Positions 40,439-49,520 of a stretch of 64,000 bases of DNA are shown here, one piece after another. Below the pieces are notes generated by a model. It worked only from the letters and a program-made list of their open reading frames with translations. It was not told the DNA's origin and did no database searches. This DNA is from RGIG7213 sp045540335 (GTDB lineage: Bacteria; Bacillota; Clostridia; Oscillospirales; CAG-272). The position numbers and the translations under genes were made by a program. Position 1 is the stretch's first letter. Every line of letters starts with the position of its first letter. The stretch is taken from assembly GCA_045540335.1 (NCBI GenBank), contig JAZQHC010000020.1, positions 15,381 to 79,380 of the forward strand, in the 5' to 3' direction.

Positions 40439-42760
40439 CTATTGTGCAGATATTTTAACGGCGCAAACCGTCATATCGTCGGTATTATGATTGTTTTTTA
40501 CAGCATTCATAACCCTTTCGCACAGCGTTTCAAGGGAACAATCAGATTCGTATGTAAGCACGTTGTATATATCAACCGGTTGATCTTCAGAATCACATAC
40601 GCCATCACTTATCATTACGACGATATCATCATTTTGAAACGCAAATTCTATTTTTTCAGCGCATAATTCAGCCATTATTCCAACGGGCGGCGTATGCGAT
40701 GCAAGCCTGAATATTCTTCCTTCGCGCAGTACAAACGATGCAGAAGCCCCGCTTTTAATAAAATCTGCCTTTCCCGACAAAAGATCCACCTGCAGCAGAT
40801 CTACAGTGGTAAAGCATTCGCCCGTTTTTCTTCTTATAAAATGATTCAGCATTTTAAGCACCGGGGTTATATTGCAACCGCAGGAAAGCAGCTTTTGCAA
40901 AAACACACACGACAGCTTTGACGTTAATGCGGCTTGGCGGCCGCTTCCCATGCCGTCGCAAAGGCAAGCAAAAAATCGGTTGCACGCATTTAGCGTGAAT
41001 ATAGAATCGCCGTTTATTACCTCGCCGTTTTTCGCGCGCTGCACATATGCAGATTCGCAAGAAAACCTTTCCTTTTGTGTTAACACCATGGCAAGATAGT
41101 CGCCGCAGACGGTAAATTCGGGCTCGTCAAACCGCACGGACAGTATTTTACCGAAATTGCGCTGTACCTCTGAAGAAAGCGCTTTTATTTTGCACATATC
41201 CAACCCGCAAGCGATAACCGTTAACAGCCGCGTGCCGTAAACCGCCGCGTTTCCTGCAAATAATTCTTTATGCGACATTCGCGACTGCAATTTTTCGGTT
41301 AATTCTTTATTTATGGCGTTATCGTCTTCGGTGCGCGCAACGGCATCGCTTATCAATTCGGAAATACGTTGATAATCCTCTGCCATTACTTCTGTTTTGT
41401 TGTTTCGCATTTTTTCGCTGTTGTAAGAGGATAAGCTTATGTTTATGCTAACGGTAAGCTTATCGGCAAAATAGCAATTCGTTTTGATTTTTTCGGGCAT
41501 ATCGTTGGAGGCAAGAACACCTTTTTCGTGTATTGAACAAGCCGTTTTTCTTATAGATTCAGCATTTCGGATACCTTTCGGAAAGCACAGCTTTTTCATT
41601 GAACATTTTTTACAAAACGATTCAAATTCTTTTTCGCAAACCTCTGCTATTTCGTGTACCGCAGGGCGGCGTTCGCGGTCGGCGAGGGCACACATAACCT
41701 CCGATACGGAAGCAAGGGTACAGGCGAGATCTGAAAACTCTGCCTTGGTGTTGATATTAGCCCTGATATTTGATATTTCACGCACAGAAACTGCATTTTT
41801 ATACATTACATCATCTCTGAAAACGCGCAGTCTTGGCAAAAGGTTCATTTTATCAAGCGGAATATAAGCAGCGCACGAAACGAACGCTTCGGGTAAGTAT
41901 GCTATCAACGATTCAACTCCGCCGATATACATTGCACCGACGCAGGCGGCAATTACCCCTGCGGCAACGCTCCACACCGAGGCTACGGGCGACAAAACAC
42001 CGCACACAAAGCCCGCTATTCCAAACATAGGGCAAAGCGAAGCATCTAACACCGCACCGCACAAAAAGCCTATTACCGCACCGCGCAGCGCCCCGCCCTT
42101 TCTGCCGCTGTACAACGGCAAAACGAATGCGGCTATCGCACCGCACGACATACCGAGAATTTCAGCATAGCGCAATGCAAGCACGGAAGAAAAAAATATT
42201 GCCGCAACGCCTGCCTCGTATTTTGGCGTATAGCGGTTTTTTTCATCTGAAATAAGTGAATAAAGATACACCATAAAACCGCCTATTAAAAGCGAAAACA
42301 TACCTGCAAACAGGTCGTAATATGTAAAGCCGCCGGATATTATCCTTATTAACGACACTGATAAAAGTCCGGCGCAGGCAGAGCATGCACGGCTTAAAAC
42401 GGAATCTTTAAGGCTTGCCTTTACTATCTGCTTATCAGCAGTAGTTACGCAATACAGGCTGTATCTGAAAATAAACGCGGTAAATACGCCGCACAGATAT
42501 ACCGCAGGGTCACCGCACGCCAAAGCCGCAACCGCAACGCCTGCCGCCGCAGACGGAATATGCTTGCCAACTGCGCACATAAAGGCAATGCCGAGCGGGT
42601 ACGTCTGCAAAAGCATTTCCGCCTGACCGAACATATAGGCACAAACGCAGTAAAGGCAACACAAAAAGATATCCTCGCTTTTTAAAGCGGAAAGTTTTGA
42701 ATATATACCCCTTGTGACCTTTTTTGTGCTTGCAGTATTTTTTTCTTCCTTCATTTTCAT
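40439..42760 (-). CDS. spoIIE: Stage II sporulation protein E, serine phosphatase
   Basis: 773 residues. About ten membrane helices in the first 300 residues, a central region of 250 residues with Cys pairs (CEKEFESFCKKCSMKKLC), and a C-terminal PP2C-type phosphatase with RFFACLCDGMGSGRQAALTS and VVMISDGVCDSEDQ as metal-ligand motifs. SpoIIE dephosphorylates SpoIIAA to release sigma-F in the forespore and helps polar septation. Length and order match the Bacillus and Clostridium proteins. A Spo0A-box-like site lies about 90 nt upstream. Confidence 0.96.
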   Translation of the reverse strand: MKMKEEKNTASTKKVTRGIYSKLSALKSEDIFLCCLYCVCAYMFGQAEMLLQTYPLGIAFMCAVGKHIPSAAAGVAVAALACGDPAVYLCGVFTAFIFRYSLYCVTTADKQIVKASLKDSVLSRACSACAGLLSVSLIRIISGGFTYYDLFAGMFSLLIGGFMVYLYSLISDEKNRYTPKYEAGVAAIFFSSVLALRYAEILGMSCGAIAAFVLPLYSGRKGGALRGAVIGFLCGAVLDASLCPMFGIAGFVCGVLSPVASVWSVAAGVIAACVGAMYIGGVESLIAYLPEAFVSCAAYIPLDKMNLLPRLRVFRDDVMYKNAVSVREISNIRANINTKAEFSDLACTLASVSEVMCALADRERRPAVHEIAEVCEKEFESFCKKCSMKKLCFPKGIRNAESIRKTACSIHEKGVLASNDMPEKIKTNCYFADKLTVSINISLSSYNSEKMRNNKTEVMAEDYQRISELISDAVARTEDDNAINKELTEKLQSRMSHKELFAGNAAVYGTRLLTVIACGLDMCKIKALSSEVQRNFGKILSVRFDEPEFTVCGDYLAMVLTQKERFSCESAYVQRAKNGEVINGDSIFTLNACNRFFACLCDGMGSGRQAALTSKLSCVFLQKLLSCGCNITPVLKMLNHFIRRKTGECFTTVDLLQVDLLSGKADFIKSGASASFVLREGRIFRLASHTPPVGIMAELCAEKIEFAFQNDDIVVMISDGVCDSEDQPVDIYNVLTYESDCSLETLCERVMNAVKNNHNTDDMTVCAVKISAQ

Positions 42761-42848
42761 AACCTTCGCTTTCGTAAAATCAATATTTTCGCTTTTTAAG
42801 GCGGATAAATTATCTGAAACAATAATACACCGATATCGTTATTAAACC

Positions 42849-42855
42849 TGTCGAA
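42849..42855 (+). promoter_or_regulatory. Candidate Spo0A box upstream of spoIIE
   Basis: TGTCGAA matches the 0A-box consensus TGNCGAA and lies 89 nt upstream of the spoIIE ATG, a location known for Spo0A~P activation of this gene in Bacillus. A 7-nt match can arise by chance. The remainder of 42761-43014 shows no gene. Confidence 0.45.
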
Positions 42856-43014
42856 ATTCAAAAGCAAAATTTTATAAGTTTTCTGCGGAAAAGAAGATTA
42901 TCGGCAAATAAACGGCAAACCGCTACGATAAAAGGTTTGTTTTTCGGCTTTTATGTCTTACGATTGTTGCAAAATTTGTATTCCGTTTTTTATTAAAAAA
43001 TTAATTATCTTGTA

Positions 43015-43043
43015 TTGAAATAATATAAATAGTATGCTATAAT
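43015..43043 (+). promoter_or_regulatory. Promoter of the dockerin/cohesin pair
   Basis: TTGAAA, 17 nt, TATAAT, then 39 nt to the ATG with GGGAGGG ribosome binding site. Confidence 0.8.
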
Positions 43044-43082
43044 GGATAAAATGACAGTATTTTGCACATAGGGAGGGAAAAC

Positions 43083-44474
43083 ATGAAAAAAATAAGACTG
43101 TTCTCGTTTTTTCTTTCCGCAATTATGCTTATGCACGCGTGCATTTTTTACTGCGCGGCAGAATCTACCGCTTACAGCAAATTACTATCGCAAGATCCCG
43201 TTTATATAAAGCACGTTACGTTTGACGGTGTGGTTGATTTTTACAAAAATTCTTCCACCGACGAAATTTTGAATATATCCGAAAACAACTTTATCAAGGG
43301 CGTTGTAAACGTTGCCGAAGTACCTACGGAATGTTACGTGTATATGCGCACATTTTATATTACCGATGCTTCAGGGCTTACCGCAAGCCAGGCAAAAACG
43401 AAATCAAGCGAGGTTTTTGCAGCCGTAAAGGCAGAGATTGCATTTAAATATCTTAAATGCATAACCCGTTCTTACAGCTTAAGCGTATCAGGCGTACAAA
43501 ACAAAGCAACCGGTCTTTACACAGACCTTACGTTAAAAATCATGATAGCAACGGGCGAAAGCAATGAAGAACGCGCAGAGGTTATACAAACGTTCGTCAA
43601 GCCGCAGGTTGCCCTGTGGGCTGAATTGCCCGATAAAGACCGTTTTATTGCATTAAACGATTTTCTTTTAAACGGTCAATTTTCGTACGACACATCGTTT
43701 ATAAACCGTTCCAGCATTTACGCCTTTTTGCAAGACAAGCTTGGCGTTTGCGAAGAATTTGCGGGTCTTACGGCTTTGTTTCTTGACGAAATGGGATATA
43801 AGAACAACATCGTTATGGGGCACGTAGGCGATACATTGCATATGTGGAACACCGTGGTTGTAAACGGAAGGATATACCATCTTGACGTTTTGCACAGCGC
43901 CGTTATAGACGAAGCAGGCGTTATCAGCGGATCGTCTCGCGATTATCTGCTTGTTTCCAACGAAACGGTATTAAAAAGCAGAACGATAGAAAGTGCATAC
44001 AGCGAAATGTGCAAGGATGCAATTTACAATTTTGCATTTGAAAACACCCCCTCGCACATTGTTATAACCGACGTATTTTCCAGATTGGGCGATATGATAT
44101 CCCACGTACCGTTATTTACGACCGCTATCGAATTCAAAGCTTTGCTTGAGGATGATGGATTTTTACAGATCACACAGAAAAACGGGCATATGCTTGCCGA
44201 CGAAGATTACGTTGGTTCGGGCTGTGTATTATCACTTAACGTAAACGGCGTTATTCTTGAGCAGCTGACCATCAAGGTTGACGGTGACGTAAACGGCGAC
44301 GGCATTGCTACCAAGCGCGATCTTGACCTTGTTTCAGATGCAATACTTCAACGCGGAAGCCTTTCGGAAAACGAACGTATTTTCTGCGATATAACAGAAG
44401 ATGGGCAGATTACCGTAACGGATTATCTTTCTATAATGCGTTTATCGGAAGCTACTGCTTTACACTATATGTAA
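43083..44474 (+). CDS. Secreted transglutaminase-like protein with C-terminal dockerin
   Basis: 463 residues. Signal peptide (KIRLFSFFLSAIMLMHACIF). The central transglutaminase-like domain has LGVCEEFAGLTALFLDEMGY (Cys nucleophile), GDTLHMWNTVVVNGRIYHLD (His and Asp), the typical C-H-D triad. After a linker domain comes a C-terminal dockerin, VDGDVNGDGIATKRDLDLV and FCDITEDGQITVTDYLS, two Ca-loop repeats at about 408-460. It may crosslink or cleave wall or matrix proteins. The next gene, 3 nt downstream, encodes a cohesin-like anchor, the natural partner (inference). ATG start at 43083 favoured over an upstream ATG at 43062. Confidence 0.87.
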   Translation: MKKIRLFSFFLSAIMLMHACIFYCAAESTAYSKLLSQDPVYIKHVTFDGVVDFYKNSSTDEILNISENNFIKGVVNVAEVPTECYVYMRTFYITDASGLTASQAKTKSSEVFAAVKAEIAFKYLKCITRSYSLSVSGVQNKATGLYTDLTLKIMIATGESNEERAEVIQTFVKPQVALWAELPDKDRFIALNDFLLNGQFSYDTSFINRSSIYAFLQDKLGVCEEFAGLTALFLDEMGYKNNIVMGHVGDTLHMWNTVVVNGRIYHLDVLHSAVIDEAGVISGSSRDYLLVSNETVLKSRTIESAYSEMCKDAIYNFAFENTPSHIVITDVFSRLGDMISHVPLFTTAIEFKALLEDDGFLQITQKNGHMLADEDYVGSGCVLSLNVNGVILEQLTIKVDGDVNGDGIATKRDLDLVSDAILQRGSLSENERIFCDITEDGQITVTDYLSIMRLSEATALHYM

Positions 44475-44477
44475 CCT

Positions 44478-45293
44478 ATGAAAACAAAAAAAGTATTATT
44501 GTTTATCACTTCGGCGCTTATTGCGTGCTTGCTTTGTATGCCTGCCTATGCTGATGCGTCGGGCGACTACACGCTGATAGGCAACGCTGAAATAACTGCC
44601 TCTTCCCGATTTACACTTCGCATCTGCTTAGAGCATTGCACCGAGATAAGCGGGGGCCAAGGGGCTGTAATGTACGATCCGAGCTTTTTAAGGCTTGTTT
44701 CCTTCACGCCGATAAGCCCCGAGCTTGGCGGCGCAGACCACGAAAACGATTCTTTAAGCGGCATATGCAGATTTTTCTTTTTCATGTCGGGCGAATTTAA
44801 CGGTTCATCTACGCTGATTGAGGTTGAATTTGAATTGCTGTTGCCTTGTGAAGAGGTAACCGTTTCGTTATCGCAGGGCATACTTTCCAATGGAATTACA
44901 GATACAAAATACGACGACTATATCTACAACGGCACGGTTGTACCGGCACAAACCGAAACCACCGTACAGGATACGACCGTTAAGCAGGAGGAAACGAAAA
45001 AGCCTGCCGAAACAACGCTGCCCGTAACGTCTGCACCGCAGACAACCGCACCAAGCGAAGATACTTCAAATACAGATTCGACAACCGTTACAGAACGTCA
45101 AGAAACAAGCACCGTTGAATCTGATATACACACCGTATCTAACAACACGCAGCAGCAAACGTCGTTACAAACGCAGTCCGTTGCCCCAAACAGTGACAGC
45201 GCGGGGAAAATAATCGTAATCGTATTTTCTGCCGTGTTGGTTGCGTCGGCATTTGCCGCGGCAATATTCTTTATCGGCAAGAAGCGAAAATAG
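44478..45293 (+). CDS. Membrane-anchored cohesin-like protein
   Basis: 271 residues. Signal peptide 1-27; a single beta-sandwich domain (about 30-155) with GGQGAVMYDPSFLRLVSFTP, GICRFFFFMSG and TLIEVEFELL, matching the cohesin pattern of clostridial scaffoldins; a Thr/Ser/Gln-rich linker (about 155-235); then a transmembrane helix (IIVIVFSAVLVASAFAAAIF) and KKRK. So the cohesin faces outward on a long stalk. It directly follows a dockerin protein. With two further dockerin proteins in the window, it could be a small anchoring scaffold. The cohesin call rests on motifs only. Confidence 0.75.
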   Translation: MKTKKVLLFITSALIACLLCMPAYADASGDYTLIGNAEITASSRFTLRICLEHCTEISGGQGAVMYDPSFLRLVSFTPISPELGGADHENDSLSGICRFFFFMSGEFNGSSTLIEVEFELLLPCEEVTVSLSQGILSNGITDTKYDDYIYNGTVVPAQTETTVQDTTVKQEETKKPAETTLPVTSAPQTTAPSEDTSNTDSTTVTERQETSTVESDIHTVSNNTQQQTSLQTQSVAPNSDSAGKIIVIVFSAVLVASAFAAAIFFIGKKRK

Positions 45294-45303
45294 CAAGTTT
45301 TTT

Positions 45304-45338
45304 AAAAAATAAACCGCACGCGCTTGTGCAACGTGCGG
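45304..45338 (-). terminator. Terminator of the lipase gene
   Basis: Stem CCGCACG / CGTGCGG with an 11-nt loop, followed on the minus strand by TTTATTTTTT. Also lies just after the cohesin gene stop. Confidence 0.75.
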
Positions 45339-45368
45339 ATTATATATCTGCAAATGCTTTCGTAACAC

Positions 45369-46043
45369 TTACAAAGGCATAGCAGTTGGTTCTTTATCAA
45401 TATTTTCAAGTTTATTCTCGTATAGATACAATTCTGAAAGGATATTTTCAGGGCGATGTGCATCAATTGATGAATATTTACCTTTTTGCCCTATTTTCAG
45501 CATTTTTCCAACATGGTAATATCCCAATATTGCAGGCGGCATATGTGTTATTGCATCGTTTATATTTCTTATCACCGTGAAATTTTTCCATCGAGTTATT
45601 ACTTTTTCAGTTCTTTTTCCCCACAAAACGCGCGGGCAACCGAAGCCATACCCTTCGATATGATCGCGCAGATCTGCGCGGTTATACCAGATATATTCAT
45701 GGCAAAGCAACGCAAGTGCCGCACCGTGTGAATATCCCACTATTACTGCAGATCGTATCTTATCGTCGTTAACGTATTTGGCTATATAATTTTCGATAGA
45801 CCGCCACACCCTTACGAAGCCGCCGTGTGCATACCACGTTTGCCCATCGACAGTTTCGTACGGTATTGCAGGAAAGTTTAAATTATTTTTCCAATCAACA
45901 GCCCCGTCAGAGCATTGAAAATATATGTATATCTTACTTCCGGCTTTTTCTACAGAGTAATCTGCCGAATCTCCGGCTTTGACGTATTCTCGATTCAAGC
46001 ATTGCCTGAATAAACTGCTTAATTTCATATGTATATAAATCAT
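45369..46043 (-). CDS. Class 3 lipase-like alpha/beta hydrolase
   Basis: 224 residues. VIVGYSHGAALALLCHEYIW is the G-x-S-x-G elbow with the small residues typical of lipase class 3, preceded by YAHGGFVRVWRSIENYI; NDAITHMPP and YHVGKMLKIG supply Asp/His candidates. No signal peptide, so cytosolic or peripheral. An alternative start lies at 46028. It may be a depolymerase or acyl-lipid esterase; substrate unknown. Confidence 0.8.
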   Translation of the reverse strand: MIYIHMKLSSLFRQCLNREYVKAGDSADYSVEKAGSKIYIYFQCSDGAVDWKNNLNFPAIPYETVDGQTWYAHGGFVRVWRSIENYIAKYVNDDKIRSAVIVGYSHGAALALLCHEYIWYNRADLRDHIEGYGFGCPRVLWGKRTEKVITRWKNFTVIRNINDAITHMPPAILGYYHVGKMLKIGQKGKYSSIDAHRPENILSELYLYENKLENIDKEPTAMPL

Positions 46044-46152
46044 CTGCCTGCTTTTATCATTATAATCAAAGCATTTAAAAAGTGTTATTCTCCACCGTTT
46101 TACTATCGCGCCAGTTTTATCAGATTTTTACAAAATACCGCAAGGACAGAAG

Positions 46153-47895
46153 ATGTTTATGGAAAATAACGAATTTGTACAATTAAAAACCCCTTTTGAA
46201 AGCGGGCTGGATAAAAGCATGCCCTACGCGGAATATCCAAGGCCGTCGCTTGTACGCGATTCTTACATGTGTCTTAACGGCCCATGGGACTTTTTTGCCT
46301 GCAGCAACGGCAAGCTGATCGAATTGGGAAGCATTACCGTTCCGTTTGTTCCGCAGTCGCGGCTTTCGGGCGTCGCCAATTACAAAAACTTCAATATAGA
46401 AAATTTTGCCTACAAACGAACCTTTAAGTTAGAGGAAGGATTTAACAAAGGTCGCGTGATACTTCATTTCGGCGCGTGCGACCAGATTGCAAGCGTATAT
46501 GTAAACGGTCTGCTTGCAGGCGAGAACGTGGGCGGATATCTGCCGTTTTCGTTCGATATAACCAAAATGATCAACGAAGGCGAAAACACCATATCCGTTT
46601 ACGTTACCGACCAACTGGAAACTGATATTCCTTACGGAAAGCAAAGTAAAAACAGGGGCGGCATGTGGTACACACCGATATCGGGCATTTGGCAAACGGT
46701 TTGGTTGGAATCCGTACCCGAACAACACATACATTCAATAAAGGCAACCGTAGATATGCGGGGTGCAACGCTTGAAATAAGCGGAATTTCAGGAAATAAA
46801 AAAATAATATTCGAAGGTGAAAACGAATATCTTAACTGCGAATTCAAGGGCAACCGCGTAAGGATAGAGCCTAAGCAGCCGCACCTTTGGTCGCCTGATG
46901 ACCCGTACTTGTACCGCTTTACGGTTATCGCAGGGGAAGACACGGTGCGATCGTATTTTGCGTTAAGGAAGGTAAGCATTAAGAAGGTCGGCGGCCACCC
47001 GCGAATACTGCTTAACGATAAACCGTTTTTCTTTAACGGATTGTTAGACCAGGGATATTACAGCGACGGCATTTTTCTTCCCGCTACGGTCAAGGGATTC
47101 GAAAACGATATATTAACGATGAAAAGCCTTGGTTTTAATATGCTTCGCAAGCATATTAAAATAGAGCCTGAAATATTCTACTACTACTGCGACATTCACG
47201 GAATGCTTGTGTTCCAGGATATGGTTAACAGCGGCAAATACAGCTTTTTCTGGGATACGGCACTTCCTACGGCATTTTTGAAAAAGGGTGTATCACACAA
47301 GGCAACGCCTTTAAGGATGGAAACATTTGAAAAAATGTTTGCCAAAATGATAAACCATTTGTACAACCACCCATGCGTTGTTTATTACACGATATTCAAC
47401 GAGGGTTGGGGGCAATTTAACGAAAAAGATATGTATGCAATAGGAAAAACGCTTGACAAGCACCGCATATGGGATACCGCATCGGGCTGGTTCAGAACGA
47501 AGCATACAGACGTAAAAAGCGACCATATCTACTTCAAATCCATTAAATATAAAAAGAGGCCATCCGACAAGCCCCGTATATTGTCGGAATTCGGCGGGTA
47601 CTCTTGCATTGTACCCGACCACATATTTAACCCCGCCAAAAACTACGGATACAAGACCTTTAAAACTCAGCAAGAGCTTACAAATGCTATAAAGGATCTT
47701 TACACAAGGCAAATAGTGCCCGCAATAAAGCGCGGGTTGTGCGGCACGGTTTACACGCAGGTGTCAGACGTTGAAGATGAAACGAACGGCATTTTCACCT
47801 ACGACCGCCAAGTTTTAAAGCCGGATGCCGAAACGATAAAATCCGTAAACGAATTCGTATATCAAACGTTTAATCAACAGTTTGAAGAAAAATAA
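46153..47895 (+). CDS. Glycoside hydrolase family 2 enzyme
   Basis: 580 residues: jelly-roll sugar-binding domain (1-180, NLNGPWDFFACSNG-type start and GGMWYTPISGIWQTVWLE), Ig-like domain, and a TIM barrel with VYYTIFNEGWGQF (acid/base Glu) and RILSEFGGYS (nucleophile Glu). No signal peptide, so it acts in the cytosol on imported oligosaccharides. Size is closer to beta-glucuronidases than to LacZ, but beta-galactosidase activity is equally possible. RBS AAGGACAG. Divergent from the lipase gene. Confidence 0.93.
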   Translation: MFMENNEFVQLKTPFESGLDKSMPYAEYPRPSLVRDSYMCLNGPWDFFACSNGKLIELGSITVPFVPQSRLSGVANYKNFNIENFAYKRTFKLEEGFNKGRVILHFGACDQIASVYVNGLLAGENVGGYLPFSFDITKMINEGENTISVYVTDQLETDIPYGKQSKNRGGMWYTPISGIWQTVWLESVPEQHIHSIKATVDMRGATLEISGISGNKKIIFEGENEYLNCEFKGNRVRIEPKQPHLWSPDDPYLYRFTVIAGEDTVRSYFALRKVSIKKVGGHPRILLNDKPFFFNGLLDQGYYSDGIFLPATVKGFENDILTMKSLGFNMLRKHIKIEPEIFYYYCDIHGMLVFQDMVNSGKYSFFWDTALPTAFLKKGVSHKATPLRMETFEKMFAKMINHLYNHPCVVYYTIFNEGWGQFNEKDMYAIGKTLDKHRIWDTASGWFRTKHTDVKSDHIYFKSIKYKKRPSDKPRILSEFGGYSCIVPDHIFNPAKNYGYKTFKTQQELTNAIKDLYTRQIVPAIKRGLCGTVYTQVSDVEDETNGIFTYDRQVLKPDAETIKSVNEFVYQTFNQQFEEK

Positions 47896-47940
47896 AACGG
47901 GCATTTACCCGCGGGCGGGAAAACCGAAGGGAATACTATT

Positions 47941-49311
47941 ATGAATTATGATGTTTTAATAATCGGCGCAGGCCCCGGCGGAATATTTTCCGCATACGAG
48001 CTTACCCGCCTTGACCCAGAATTGAAGGTTGCCGTTTTGGAAGCGGGCCACCCGTTAAGCAAGCGCAACTGCCCTATCGACGGGGAAAAGATCAAAACCT
48101 GTATCGGCTGCAAAACCTGTTCTATTATGAGTGGTTTTGGCGGCGCAGGCGCGTTTTCAGACGGAAAGTATAACATAACAAACGACTTCGGCGGAACTTT
48201 ATACGAGTATATCGGCAAAAATAAAGCACTTGAATTGATGCACTACGTCGATGAAATAAATATGATCTACGGCGGAAAGGGTACAAAGCTGTACTCTACG
48301 TCGGGGTCGAAATTCAAAAAGCTGTGCGTTCAAAACGATCTGCACCTGCTTGACGCCTCGGTTCGCCACCTTGGAACGGATATTAACTATGTTGTACTTG
48401 AAAACCTTTATACATACCTTAAGGATAAGGTAGATTTTGTTTTTGATACTGCGGTTACGTCTGTCAGCGTTGAAGAAGGCGGCTATAAAATACACACCCA
48501 AAAGGGTGACTATACGTGCAAAAAGTGCATTATATCCGTCGGCAGAAGCGGAAGCAAATGGATGCAGACCGTATGTGAAGATCTGGATATACCGATAAAC
48601 TCAAACAGGGTAGATATCGGCGTAAGGGTAGAATTACCGGCGGAGGTTTTTTCGCATTTAACGGACGAGCTTTATGAAAGTAAAATAGTTTACCGCACCT
48701 CGCAATACGGCGACAAGGTGCGTACCTTCTGTATGAATCCGCGCGGCGCAGTGGTTAACGAAAACACAAACGGAATTATAACGGTAAACGGCCACAGCTA
48801 CGAGGATACCGAAAAGCAAACGGAAAATACAAACTTTGCCCTTTTGGTTGCAAAGCATTTTTCAGAACCTTTTAAGGATTCCAACGGATACGGCGAATCT
48901 ATCGCAAGGTTAAGCAACATGCTTGGCGGCGGCGTTATTTTGCAACGCTTCGGCGATTTGATACGCGGCCAACGTTCCACGCCGAACAGGATCCAAGAAT
49001 CGTTCGTTACCCCTACGTTAAACGCCACCCCCGGTGATCTTAGCTTGGTTTTGCCCAAACGCATTCTCGACGGTATAATTGAAATGATATACGCGCTTGA
49101 CAAGATTGCCCCGGGTACTGCCAACGACGATACGCTTTTATACGGTGTAGAAGTAAAATTCTACAACATGGAGGTGTGTGTTGACAACAACCTTCAAACA
49201 AAGTACGAGGGCTTGTATGTAATAGGCGACGGAAGCGGTATTACGCATTCTCTTTCACACGCATCGGCAAGCGGTATTTATGTTGCCCGTGAAATTGCAA
49301 GAAAACAATAA
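47941..49311 (+). CDS. FAD-dependent oxidoreductase of the COG2509 family
   Basis: 456 residues. VLIIGAGPGGIFSAYELTRL is the FAD dinucleotide fold; the four-Cys stretch CPIDGEKIKTCIGCKTC following it is typical of this family and may bind a metal centre; VIGDGSGITHSLSHASASG at the end contacts the flavin. Members are annotated as uncharacterised FAD-dependent dehydrogenases. It follows the GH2 gene by 45 nt and likely shares its transcript, without an obvious functional link. Confidence 0.88.
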   Translation: MNYDVLIIGAGPGGIFSAYELTRLDPELKVAVLEAGHPLSKRNCPIDGEKIKTCIGCKTCSIMSGFGGAGAFSDGKYNITNDFGGTLYEYIGKNKALELMHYVDEINMIYGGKGTKLYSTSGSKFKKLCVQNDLHLLDASVRHLGTDINYVVLENLYTYLKDKVDFVFDTAVTSVSVEEGGYKIHTQKGDYTCKKCIISVGRSGSKWMQTVCEDLDIPINSNRVDIGVRVELPAEVFSHLTDELYESKIVYRTSQYGDKVRTFCMNPRGAVVNENTNGIITVNGHSYEDTEKQTENTNFALLVAKHFSEPFKDSNGYGESIARLSNMLGGGVILQRFGDLIRGQRSTPNRIQESFVTPTLNATPGDLSLVLPKRILDGIIEMIYALDKIAPGTANDDTLLYGVEVKFYNMEVCVDNNLQTKYEGLYVIGDGSGITHSLSHASASGIYVAREIARKQ

Positions 49312-49315
49312 ACTG

Positions 49316-49353
49316 TATCCGTTCCTTCGGGAACGGATATTTTATTATTATTT
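49316..49353 (+). terminator. Terminator after the GH2/flavoprotein pair
   Basis: 10-bp stem TATCCGTTCC-TTCG-GGAACGGATA followed by TTTTATTATTATTT. Confidence 0.92.
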
Positions 49354-49424
49354 AAAAAATACAATAATAAAGGCAGTAGATTTTCAAAATGCGTATTTTA
49401 CACCAAATATATCATGGCAGTTTT

Positions 49425-49456
49425 TGCATTTCACCCCCTTTAAAATGCAACTTACC
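49425..49456 (+). promoter_or_regulatory. Possible LytTR operator: direct repeats 21 bp apart
   Basis: TGCATTTCACC (49425) and TGCAACTTACC (49446) are imperfect direct repeats spaced exactly two helical turns apart and end 10 bp before the -35 of the ABC operon. LytTR regulators bind direct repeats with this spacing, and this operon encodes one. Inference. Confidence 0.4.
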
Positions 49457-49466
49457 GTTTTACCGC

Positions 49467-49495
49467 TTGGCAAACAAGCAAAAACGTGATACACT
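49467..49495 (+). promoter_or_regulatory. Promoter of the ABC/LytTR operon
   Basis: TTGGCA, 17 nt, TACACT, 25 nt before the ATG and its GAAGGAGG ribosome binding site. Confidence 0.6.
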
Positions 49496-49520
49496 TTTAT
49501 CAACGAAGGAGGTATAGACC

